DNA of 64,000 bases from Stichopus chloronotus (lineage: Eukaryota > Echinodermata > Holothuroidea > Aspidochirotida > Stichopodidae): contig CM037838.1 of NCBI GenBank assembly GCA_021234535.1, positions 9,502,672 through 9,566,671 of the forward strand, written 5' to 3'. The notes below the pieces were generated by a model that saw nothing but the letters and a program-made list of their open reading frames with translations, ran no database searches and had not been told where the DNA came from. Of the stretch, positions 49,346 to 59,517 are shown in pieces; position 1 is the first letter of the stretch, and each line of letters begins with the position of its first letter. A program made the position numbers and the translations under genes.

Positions 49346-50349
49346 TTCAAAGTTAGAAAAAAAACCAAAAACAGTTGAAACATGCTTTTAACGCGTATTA
49401 AATATTTGCGTGAGTTTGTGTGAATTTTCCACTTTTAAACTTTTCTGCAGTTGTCTTGCGAAAACAATTAATTAAACATAATTTCGTCAATATTAAAAAC
49501 AAAACAGTGGGGAGCGCTATTGATAGGGGATCATTACACTTCACGAGCTTTGTGAAGTTTTTTTTACTCAAGGCTGTACAGAGTGTACCGTATGACAGAA
49601 ACCCAGTATACGTAACAGACATGGAGATGAAACTTATTGTGTACTACCAGGCTTCCCTGGCAATGATTGTTTTGCTTTCGACTAATCAGGCGGACACAAA
49701 AACCGAACAGTAATTATTCATTGTGTTTCTTTTTTATGCTTCGCTTGACAGGTTTCCGCGGTTTGCATGCTTGCAGTGAGACTGAGCGTATCCTGAAGTC
49801 AGCCAGAAAGCGAGAGAGAAGCGCTGACAAACGGGATCACAACGCGCGTTGCTACTGCATCCGATGATGACTGTCGGTGGGGGAAGACGGTTCGCCTTAC
49901 ACACCGTACACCGATTACAGATCGTATGCGTCGTCAATATTAAGGCTTCATCGCGTGGAATCATTCTCGCAGGAATTTCTAATTTAGAAGGATCAAAGAT
50001 TTCAAAGCTATAAAGTGGCATGCAATCAAGAATCATCTCTGGACGCGCATGGCTTGTCCATGTAATAAAAGTTATCTCTATTCCCTTTTTCCCGCCTTTT
50101 GCCAGTCTTAATAGCTATCGTTAACGACCGTCTGGGAAGAAAGAAATATATATTTTTTCTTTGAGACTCTTGTTAGATAAAAGTCGTCTTTTTTCCTCAT
50201 TTTTCATTTGGAAGCAAAAATTGGTAAAAACGATCGAAATCATCGGTGAATTGTTAATGCTCAGAAATTGAAACGGCACTCGCGACGGGAATTATGGACA
50301 AAATTTTCTTTTTAATGTCATAGACTGTTTTTTTTTTTTTTTATTTCAG

Positions 50350-50673
50350 ACTGGTATTATTTGTGAACTGACCTTGAATCATCCGGACAACAGGTATCCT
50401 TTTTGCAGCCAATCAATGTCGGGAGAGCCATAATCCCACTGGGTTGCCTTGGTTCAACCATGATATCGTTGGATTTCAGTTGAGCAACATGATGAACAAC
50501 CGACCATAAAACTGTCGTCTTTTGTAATTTCAAATGCCCCGAAACTGGGCCGCTGATCATGGAGAGCTGATTCTACCATACCCATTTTCATCATACCGCT
50601 GGATGTTGATGCTGATTCTCACGCTACAAATTTATCGTGAGCGTGTGTGATATTTCAAAAAAAATATTTCAAA
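50350..50673 (+). other. Possible 5'UTR part of the GPCR exon
   Basis: A long T tract (about 50327-50342) followed by ATTTCAG gives a strong splice-acceptor look at 50348-50349, about 320 bases before the receptor ATG. A noncoding upstream exon is therefore plausible. Against this, several upstream ATGs lie in the interval. An in-frame TGA at 50638-50640 closes the receptor frame upstream of the chosen ATG. Confidence 0.3.
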
Positions 50674-51729
50674 ATGGAGGCCATTTACGAACCGTTTAAC
50701 GCTACTACCCCCGTGGCAGACGCCACCACCGCCACCGAGTCGCCATCGGTACCTTATTTCGACGTCACGTTACATAAAGTGATCCGTCTGATAGCCGCGG
50801 ACGTCTGCGGGATTTTGACAATCGTGCTGAACGCGATGAACCTTATCGTGCTGAAGCACATTAACTGTTTCGGTGACGTCACGATGCAGATAATAAAGGT
50901 GCTGGCTATCGTGGACCTGTGCACCGGTGTCGTGGTCATCGCGTTGGAGAACTCGTACCTTTTGACCGAAATCCCGGACAATTGGGAGGGATACTGCAAG
51001 ACTCTATTCCCCGTCGTCGCTTTCTGTGGTCTGTTTTCTTGCTTCCTGCTCGGTCTGTTGAGTTTCGACAGGTACATGGCGATACGGAGACCTTTGAGAT
51101 ACCCGGTGCTTTTCACGAAGAGAAAGTTAAACGCGATGATCGTACTCTGCGCTTTCGTGGCTTTATGCGACGTGTTGCTGACGTCGTGGAGGAAACTTCC
51201 TTTGGACGGGTTCTTTTTCTTCTCGGAGACCCGTTTCTGTAGGATGAAATTAACGGGGGACAAGACCTCGGTTTTTCTCATGATCGGCAACTTAACTGTA
51301 TTCGCAGCTGTAATAGTCATTACCTATATTAATGTACATTTAGTTATAATCGCTTGGCGTCACGCTACGAAAATCAGGGACTCCGAGGTCGTGTCGCAGG
51401 CGCCCGAGAGCGCCAACTTGACCGCTACCTCAGCGGCAATGACGATGACGCCGACGCCCACTAGACGCCCTCGGGTGAAACGTCGGAACGAATTTAGGGC
51501 CCTAAGGACAGTCTTGGTGATGACCCTTTCCTACTACCTCGCTTGGTTGCCGATGTTCATAGATATAACCATGTACGTTATATCTAGTTTCGACACGCCT
51601 GCCGCCTACGAGTTTTTCACATATTACATGCCGTATTCAAACAGTTGGTGGAACCCTGTAATTTATCTTCTCATGAACAGGGCATACCGCAAGGCCGCTA
51701 GGAGACACATTTTGTGTTCCTACAAATAA
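50674..51729 (+). CDS. Class A (rhodopsin-like) G-protein-coupled receptor, ligand unknown
   Basis: A single 351-residue exon with seven hydrophobic segments (about 36-60, 70-95, 107-137, 151-171, 200-226, 274-303 and 309-333). Class A landmarks are N53 (1.50), D81 (2.50), C108 (3.25) paired with C189 in loop 2, DRY 132-134, W291 and P293 (6.48, 6.50), and NPVIY 327-331. N9 is an N-glycosylation site (NAT), and C348 could be palmitoylated. The third inner loop (about 227-273) is Thr-rich, then strongly basic. V115 replaces the amine-binding aspartate 3.32, so it is not a classical amine receptor. W4.50 and P5.50 also appear to be missing. The ATG context is good (AAAATGG) and an in-frame stop lies upstream. 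An AATAAA overlaps the stop codon (51725-51730). It should signal from the cell surface through G proteins. Confidence 0.92.
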   Translation: MEAIYEPFNATTPVADATTATESPSVPYFDVTLHKVIRLIAADVCGILTIVLNAMNLIVLKHINCFGDVTMQIIKVLAIVDLCTGVVVIALENSYLLTEIPDNWEGYCKTLFPVVAFCGLFSCFLLGLLSFDRYMAIRRPLRYPVLFTKRKLNAMIVLCAFVALCDVLLTSWRKLPLDGFFFFSETRFCRMKLTGDKTSVFLMIGNLTVFAAVIVITYINVHLVIIAWRHATKIRDSEVVSQAPESANLTATSAAMTMTPTPTRRPRVKRRNEFRALRTVLVMTLSYYLAWLPMFIDITMYVISSFDTPAAYEFFTYYMPYSNSWWNPVIYLLMNRAYRKAARRHILCSYK

Positions 51730-54700
51730 ATTTGTTCCGTTGTTATAAACAGCGTAAAGTAGTGAACGGGAAAATTTGCCAACCAATACATTACATCAGA
51801 AACAGTTCTATAGAGGTCGTGCACTGACGTCACAACATACGCCATGTTGAACGGCAAACTCTCGTACAAGGCTTACGTTAGGGCTTTTGTTTTTAATTCC
51901 CAATCATTCATTTCATCACAATATCCGTTCAAAGCTTTTCATCAGTGAGGAAACTTCTTCAAGACACATATTATGATAGCAGCATAAGTAAAAAGCTCAT
52001 TCTTATTGAGTAACCGAGACATGATAATCATTCTCTGTAGTGTATGTATGACCGCAATGAGAATCTTGCCGTCCATTGATTATGAGGTACAGATTGGTTT
52101 GACAATGGGATGACGTCACGTGCACGACCTCCATAACCTTTGCTTGATACTTCACCATTGCCGCGATATTTTCGGTAATTAATTGATATCTCATCTGAAA
52201 CCGTTCAACGTTACCATTCACCCCGTGCATCGTCTCTGAATGGAATTTATGTCAGTGATATTATCTACTAGTCTACATCTAACGACATTTTCTTCAGTAC
52301 TGGGCGGTAATGTTAATTACTTTCATTTTCAAAACCGACGTCTCTACGTAAACATTAATTAAACCTCTTCTATACACAGTGAATACAAAACTGACAACCC
52401 AATATACGCACAATTGAGAAAAAGGCTTTCTGTGTATACAAATCACCTATCACACTTGGCTGTGTGTACCTGCGTGGGTTTTCGAAGTAAAGGGACGGTA
52501 TTTTTACACTCCAAATTTGTCTTAGTATACAAACTTTTAATCAAACACGAAAAAACAACACGCAAAACGCATGCAAGTGTATGCGGTGTTACAGAAGTGT
52601 TTTAACAATTTTGTTGGCAAAGTCAGTTTCAAATTTATGTTTCAATGTAACATGGCTTGTGGTTTGAACGTGACTGGATTTAAGTACTGTATTACCTTTT
52701 CCGCTTGTTCGGTTTGCTTTTGTTTTCAGAGAGTTCGTTGTAACCTGAAGAGGTTTACCTGAAGAGGCTGAGTGGTTGCTTCAGCATTTGGAGCGGTCTC
52801 TGCTTGCAACTGCCTGAATGGTTCACACTTGAACCATTCAGTAGTTCATACCCGATGATTTAATGCAACATTTGGCACATGAGCGAGGGCTTCACGTCAG
52901 CGAAAATATACAACGGAGAACTTTTTTTACGTTTTTATATCTGCAGTATATTTCCTAAAGGTCATCTGAAATGGTTCGACTTCTGCTTAAAGAATTTGGT
53001 GGGAGTCCTGAAAGAGTTTGATTGAGATTTTTTTGGGGGGGGGGGGGAGGGATGGGGTGGGATGGGGTGGAAGGGGACTTGCATGTTGGGGGATTAAGTC
53101 AGACTGAATTATCAATATACTTAACACAGCTGTGTAAAACGTCATTGCAACGACGAGAGAAACTTTACGATGTACGATGGTTTAAAAAAAAATACTTTGT
53201 GTCAGATTAGTATGTTTGCCTTGAAAGGAAATGAGACACTGAAGAGTTTTGCCTCTTGTCGCTGAGCACAAGTCGCTGCAGGTACGGTATCGGTTTAATC
53301 AAAGTGGTGCGTAATACCCTTGCTCGTTCGTGTTGCACCAGGAAGTCAACCCTGCCTATACCGACATAGTGCACTGGGTTCGTTGGTAAAAGTAACTTTT
53401 TGAAGAAATTAACCAGTGAGGAGAATGCATCTCGTAGGGATTATCAGTACAATAACTTTAGGAAATGCTTTAGAGCTTCCTCGGCCTCTGACATGTATTA
53501 TGTTTTGTCGCTACTAAGTATAGTAGGATGGATTTGGCTTGTGCGTCGACTTACCTCCCTCTGAATATTCATGCCACTGCAATTCTTCAGTTTCAGAGGG
53601 ACGTATGATGAACTAACCAATTAGTGTCACGTTAAGGTCCTTACGCGGAGAAAAAAGTAACTCCTAAATATTTTACTGAATTATATCCTTCTCTTGAACT
53701 ATTGATTAAAAGCCAACATGAACTCTCATCACATTTGACCTTTCCCTATACGGTTAGTAGATGTGAACGAATTAATAAACAAAGTTGTTGTTGTTTTTTT
53801 TTTTTTTTTTGCAGGGGAGAGGAGGGGAGGCGATTTGCTTCATTTTCCGTCAGTGACCTTTGGATAAATTGCATCTCACGAATTTGAATAGAGTTATATC
53901 ATTTCGTACGCTACAATTTAATTTTTGAAAGCATGTGAAGGGACCTGATTGATCAAAGACTGAACTCAGTCCGTACATGAGAGTCAGTGCTAATTATTAC
54001 ATCATAACGAGCTGGGCAAACACTCAGTCAACCCCCCCCCCCACCCCTACAAAAAAAATGAGTTTGTCGTTCTATGAGTGAAATATGCTTATTTAACGTA
54101 TTATTCACTGGGAAATACCCCACTGACAATAGAGGCTGGTACGTGCATTGGTCAATCGTCTTCATGTGATGAACATTTCCTTATAAACGTATTGGATACT
54201 TTTACTGATTTCTGAGTAATCCCTCTTTTGGGGGAAAGAACTGTCCGAGTTCAATAGAAGGGTATTCTTTTGGGAAAAAAATCCAACCTACTAGATGCTT
54301 AAAGAAAAAATCATAGCTTCTTGATTTTGACAGATTCAAGCATGAGGCAATTGTTACCGAACTGAGTCAAAAGTTCACTGATTTTTTTTTATCTAAATTT
54401 AGAAATGGTTAGACAGATGACTGTAGTTAAATTTAGTACCCAAACAAATTTCATCATAGTTCACATAGTTCTGAATGGCTTCAGCTATACCTGATAAGTG
54501 CATAATACAACATCTGAGAAAATTTCCCCCTTGAGTTCTTTGTTAGCTTTCTTAATTTATAGATTCATTTCATGTCTAAAGTCGATTGGCTTTTGAACAT
54601 GTTGTCAGCTTTTGCGCGTCATGATCGTTTTGCACCTGGCAACATGAGAGAGAAAGAAGAACCCTCTATTACAACAAGTACAGCACGCAGCTTTTGAAGT

Positions 54701-54840
54701 AATAGATTATGTTTTGCATTAAACTGTATCCCCAGGTATCCCCAGGAACAGCTATTCCTAGAAAACAAAAGCAGAAATGAAATTGCTCTTTAAAATCTGA
54801 CTAATTGTGTAGAAGTTGCTATGTTATCAATTTATTTTAC
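51730..54840. other. Intergenic DNA downstream of the GPCR
   Basis: No gene was recognised. A perfect 12-bp stem hairpin lies at 52814-52841. A G run lies at about 53035-53048, a poly-T at about 53796-53811 and a C run at about 54031-54041. The short direct repeat ACCTGAAGAGG occurs twice around 52744-52770. Confidence 0.4.
52814..52841. repeat. Perfect 12-bp inverted repeat with 4-base loop
   Basis: CTGAATGGTTCA, the loop CACT, then TGAACCATTCAG. It is a stable cruciform or RNA hairpin in otherwise unremarkable DNA. The stem is too short by itself for a microRNA precursor, and the flanks extend the pairing only weakly. Confidence 0.7.
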
Positions 54841-54842
54841 CA

Positions 54843-54877
54843 TAAAAAAAAAAGAAAGAAAGAAAGAAAGAAAGGAA

Positions 54878-54911
<34 letters not shown>

Positions 54912-54914
54912 AAA
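54843..54914. repeat. GAAA/GGAA microsatellite
   Basis: A tetranucleotide (GAAA)n tract with interspersed GGAA units. Confidence 0.95.
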
Positions 54915-55505
54915 GAAACAAACTCCAAGTCAGCTTGAAAATGTTTTCCTAAATGTCTTTATTCAAGTTCATTGGAAAAGACCTCTTTTAGTATTCGACT
55001 AATATGTTTTTTTTTTTACTTTTGCATTTTCTGTAATAACGAAACTGAAATGCAAGAGGCAAGCTTTCAGCGGTTTTAATTAGGCATTGTTTGATAGCCT
55101 ATCGTACGGTAACTATATTGCCTTTAACTACCATGGTAATGACTTTGTTGGATTAGGGAAGTGGGGAAAGTTCACGAAAAACAATTTTTACTGCTTTGGC
55201 CTCTAACATGCGTCGTAAAAAAACTTCACCGGCCCGAATCGCAGAGGATGTTATTAGCTGTTAATGCATCAAACAATGTTGCCGTAGAACAAGGAAACGG
55301 CTTTACTGTGTGGTCAGCATTCGTGGCGTTCAGCAAAGTAAAATTAGAAGGAAAAAATAAAAAAATCTCTGCCTGTATGCCACTGTTGGAAGCATTTTAC
55401 GGGCTTGCCTGTAGTTCATAAGCTGGTGATGGGGGAGGGGAGAGGTGGGGTGAAATGAAAAGAGGCATAGAGGAACATATTGACAATTCACCCAATCTCA
55501 TACTG
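54915..55505. other. Non-coding spacer
   Basis: Poly-T and a purine-rich G/A tract (about 55428-55450) are present. No gene seen. Confidence 0.4.
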
Positions 55506-55507
55506 TA

Positions 55508-55687
55508 CACTCACAAAACGTAACGGTAAAATAAGAACTCCATAACTTTTAGGTAAAATTTTACATTAAATTTACATTAAAATTTACATTACATTTTACA
55601 TAACTTTGGTAAATTTTACATTAACTGTGTGTAAAATTTTACCTAAAAGTTATGGAGTTCTTATTTTACCGTTACGTTTTGTGAGTG
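55508..55687. mobile_element. 180-bp foldback MITE with 58-bp perfect terminal inverted repeats
   Basis: The element starts CACTCACAAAACGTAACGGT and its last 58 bases are the exact reverse complement of the first 58. The roughly 64-bp middle is made of TTTACATTA-like words. TA dinucleotides flank it on both sides (55506-55507 and 55688-55689), as expected for Tc1/mariner-type insertion. No coding capacity. The perfect arms suggest recent insertion or correction by conversion between arms. Confidence 0.9.
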
Positions 55688-55951
55688 TAATACAAAACAT
55701 ATAGAGGAAACGTACTGATGTCTACTTAATATACAAAAAAGTGTCATCATTTGAAACAAAGAGAATAACCAACAACATTCTCATGATTGACAAGCTGCGT
55801 GTTGTGTGGAGGAAAGAAATGTATACTCCGGTTTCAAAAATTCTAGTATTTGAATACAATTTGAATATAGGAGAACTCAGCATGTCTACTTTTTTAAGAA
55901 TTTTACGAGCTCGTGTGTACTTGGCTAGATTGTGTGTGTGTGTGCCTAGTT

Positions 55952-56138
55952 TGTTTTCGGGTGGGATCGAGGACCGAAACAATAGATTTTACGTCCTCTG
56001 TAGAAAATTTAATAGATTTCTCTGGTCCTCTCAAGATTAATAATAGACAGTCTATCGTTAAGGTTAGGGTTGAGGAAGAAAAAAAAAAACAAAAGAAAGC
56101 ACAATGAGGTCCTCGGAATGAATAGAAAACAAAGCTGT
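55952..56138. repeat. Dispersed repeat of about 180 bp, copy 2 of 2
   Basis: Near-identical to 34897-35077 in the same orientation, with GT-rich DNA on both sides as in the first copy. A poly-A expansion near 56080-56092 is the main difference. Confidence 0.8.
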
Positions 56139-57842
56139 GTGTGTGCACTGTGTGGGGTGGGGGGTTAAATGAAAATTGTCCCACCTTGGCAACTCACCCA
56201 ATCTTTTACTTTTACTGCAATACAAGAAAAAGTATAATAATATTCGATATTACACATTTTTTCCCTGAAGTTTTTTTTTTTATTTCTCAGCGAGCTTGAG
56301 AGATTAATTACGAAATAAAAAAGTAATGACCATCAACACAAATGATTTTCTGTTTCTGTTTCTGTCTGCTAATGTCACCAACTAACCGAGATGTTTGACT
56401 GATCGTGCACGAAACAGTCCAAACAAGGGTAATTCATACGTCTGATATTAACACCCAACACTGTTCCGATTGCGTACTAAAATAAAAGTATATCGATTGT
56501 GTTGGCCTTGTCTTAGACGAATATTCACGTCGTATGGCTAAGTACAGGGACCTGCCACATACCTCCACAAAAAGAGGATCCCGCACAAAGTTACATTGTA
56601 ATTTTGGATAAGTAGCGTGATAAATTTAGTTCTGTATTCTCACATCTGCGGAAGAACAAAATTTGCTGAGTTAATCCGAGAATGGGAGACTGATGAAAGT
56701 GACTACAAACTTAAACCTCCTTTCGTAACTTCTGCCATGCTACTCTTATGCCGGAAAGTGGAAAGGGTCCCCACATTCATCTGTGCCCAGTAACCGCAAG
56801 GGGTATCCGTACCGCAACTGATTTTGATTTTGTGACATATATCCAAATATATATAATGCAATATATATAATGCAAATAAGTCTCTATCCAGAAAAGCCTG
56901 TAGAAGTGATTGGGTGAGTTTGTGGATTCTGTGAACGTAGAAAAGTCATGTCCAACGTTATTGTCATCGGTTTGAGTGGACCAAATAGGAAAAACTACCG
57001 AATCTCAAAACTGCTTTTCTCATCCAAATTCTTTGAATTTTAGCAAAAATATCGACCGAACGTAAGGCAAATCTAAAATGTGCTGCAGACAAAACTTATT
57101 CAGTCTCACAGCGAACTTGCTTGAACAGGCCAACGAATATAAAGCACTAACGTGTACTGGGGGTTCATTACACAACAGGTTATCGTGGTTGCACTCCACG
57201 ACATACACAAGCAAAGAACAGTAGCTCGTATGTGTTGTATATACGAGAAATTGTGTGCTGCCATACCTACACATGGTACTATATATCATCGAGCAGTGCC
57301 GTACTGTTTGTACACCGCGTAAACGAACTCCATAGTCGCAACGTTACAGATTTTCGTTAGTTCATTTCAACAATGGAAGCAACAAAGGTTCAGCAAAGGC
57401 CTCATAAGAAAAGTCAAGGCATACCTACTTTGGCTGCTGTCAGCAACAATAAAAGTCATGTTTACCGTTATCCATATACGTTGGTATGGACTTAAGCGGT
57501 GTTTGGTTGGACTGTAAAACTTTAGTAGACTTGCATCAAGATCTGTCTTTGCCATATTAACGATTGCTTAGTATATCCACAAGATTTAGCTCCATGGTGT
57601 TATACGTGAAAGTCATGTAACGTACAAGTTCTCTGAAGCGACGGCGGCAATGTTTGCTTTCATTCTTAAAAGGCATGCATTCATTTTCTGGTAATATTGT
57701 TTTTTGTATATTTTTGTTGTTTGCCTTAGGATTTAAACATTATGTTGACAGATCTCCGATTCAGGAATAAAACCACAAAATCACAAAATCGACACGTTTG
57801 TGAAGCACACTTAGAGTTTATTCTGAAGGAGTCTTTCAAATA
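56139..57842. other. Intergenic DNA
   Basis: A fragment at about 56570-56625 (CACAAAAAGAGGATCCCGCACA then AGTTACATTGTAATTTTG) matches the inverted-repeat family at 9450-9490 and 10925-10970. No gene was recognised. Confidence 0.4.
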
Positions 57843-57950
<108 letters not shown>

Positions 57951-58711
57951 GCCAGAGGAAAAGATTAAGACTTGACGAAGACGTGCATATTCTTTTATCA
58001 CATGTTATCAATCATTGTTTCAAGTCGAAAACATAACCCATGGTGACAGATCATGGTTAGAGGAGATTTGATTTAGTTCTCGGGATTCAGTTATCCCATT
58101 GAAACGTAATCTAGACGTATCCAAGTGGGTAGGTGGGTGGGTCTTACCAACTCATCCCTGGACTAAATCACACTATTGAATCCCTGTCGGAGGAGTGCAA
58201 CATAATTATACTTGCTCATTTTGGCGCATGTATGAATCGCTTGAGAACATACAGAACTTTACAAACACCCTAAAAGTTGTATAAGGTCATTTGAAGTGAT
58301 CGTTCTTCTGGTTGAATTACAACCGTTTTTGGTATTTGAGATATGAGATTAAGCAGAATGAGTTCTCCAAAAAGCGCATTTAAAAAAAAAATTCAAACAC
58401 TTCAAGTCAGTCAAACAATTATTACTTGTACTTTTGAAGTATCTATTTGGGTAACTTTTGTTCATGTTAACTAGTCTTTTCTTGAGTTGCAAATTATTTG
58501 AGATTGGCAGAAGTAAAGTTGCAAGCGTTATGAGTTTTTCAAAGGGGAAATAAAAGAAGGTGTTATCCTCCTGGAAATTTCAAATTTTGAACTTCTTACT
58601 CGTATTTTGTTTAATAGTCAGCTTTTGTCAGTGAATTGTTTTCATATTACTTTTGTGTAAGTCAAAGATCAATTTGGGTCAAAAGCGCTAAACTTGTTAA
58701 CAATATGTATG
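57951..58711. other. Non-coding spacer
   Basis: No gene or clear repeat was recognised between the AAAT microsatellite and the hAT-like element. Confidence 0.35.
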
Positions 58712-59509
58712 CAGTGACGGCGCTTCCGGGGGGGGGGGGGGCATGAGGGGGCATTTGCCCCTCCAGATTGTTTCCTTGCCCCCCAGTTGCCCCCCCCCCC
58801 CAGTTGCTCTCACCATTCCCAATCAGATCTTGTACTCATCCAAAATTAATCACAAAACTATGTATTGGCATTGGACTGAATAAGAACAGCGGGGAACCAT
58901 GATTGATTAATGCCTAATTTATGTTACACAGGCTGCCAGTTTTCATATCATGCCCGTAGCCACTTCAACAGTAGGCCAGCCTGGTCAGACCAATTTTCTC
59001 TGGAATGTTTACCGTCCAGCATAAAGGAACGCGGGTAGGTGGTTGTTTTCCTAAATATAGGAATGGCGTTGTTTTCCTAAATATAGGAATGGCGTTGTTT
59101 TCCTAAATATAGGAATGGAATGGAAGTGTATGTAGCCTATGTGTGTATGTGTGTGTACTCGGTGGTACAGCGTAAATGTGAAATGGTACTCCCAAGGAAA
59201 AAAGTTGGGAACCTTAGAGTATGGTCGACCGAAAAAAAAAGTAAAAAATGATATACCTCTCTTAGGGCTTAATTTTCCACCCAGAGATATGCTAAAACCT
59301 CAGAGCTTCAGGGGGCTTAGCCCCTTGGACCCCTAACGGGGCTTTGCCCTTAGACCCCACCAGGGACCCTAAGGAGGGCCCATGGACCCCACCCGCAAGG
59401 TCTCGCGCTTCGTTCTTGCTTTCGCGCTGGGCGCGAACATCTTTGCCCCCCAACATTTTCCTCTGCCCTCAGTTTGCCCCCCAAGTCTGACATCCTGGGG
59501 CCGCCACTG
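58712..59509. mobile_element. 798-bp hAT-like non-autonomous element with 8-bp target duplication
   Basis: The left end CAGTGACGGCGC and the inverse of the right end, CAGTGGCGGCCCC, form an imperfect terminal inverted repeat. TATGTATG flanks both ends (58704-58711 and 59510-59517), the 8-bp duplication size of hAT transposons. Inside are G and C runs (about 58727-58740 and 58788-58801), CCCCTTGGACCCC-type text common near such ends, and three 26-bp tandem units. No transposase remnant is visible. The flanking duplication is low in complexity, which slightly weakens the case. Confidence 0.75.
59043..59118. repeat. 26-bp unit, three tandem copies
   Basis: The unit TTGTTTTCCTAAATATAGGAATGGCG is repeated almost perfectly three times. 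Each unit contains the palindrome TCCTAAATATAGGA-like core. It lies inside the hAT-like element. Confidence 0.92.
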
Positions 59510-59517
59510 TATGTATG

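Noticed and set aside
50647..50673. Nine extra N-terminal codons for the GPCR
   Set aside because: The extension starts at GTG. An in-frame TGA lies just upstream and the ATG at 50674 has a good context.
50754..51320. 188-codon minus-strand open frame opposite the GPCR
   Set aside because: A shadow of the receptor's coding frame. It lacks motifs, while the plus frame has all the class A landmarks.
54805..55002. Lys-Glu-Arg-rich open frame
   Set aside because: Produced by the GAAA microsatellite, with no flanking coding signal.
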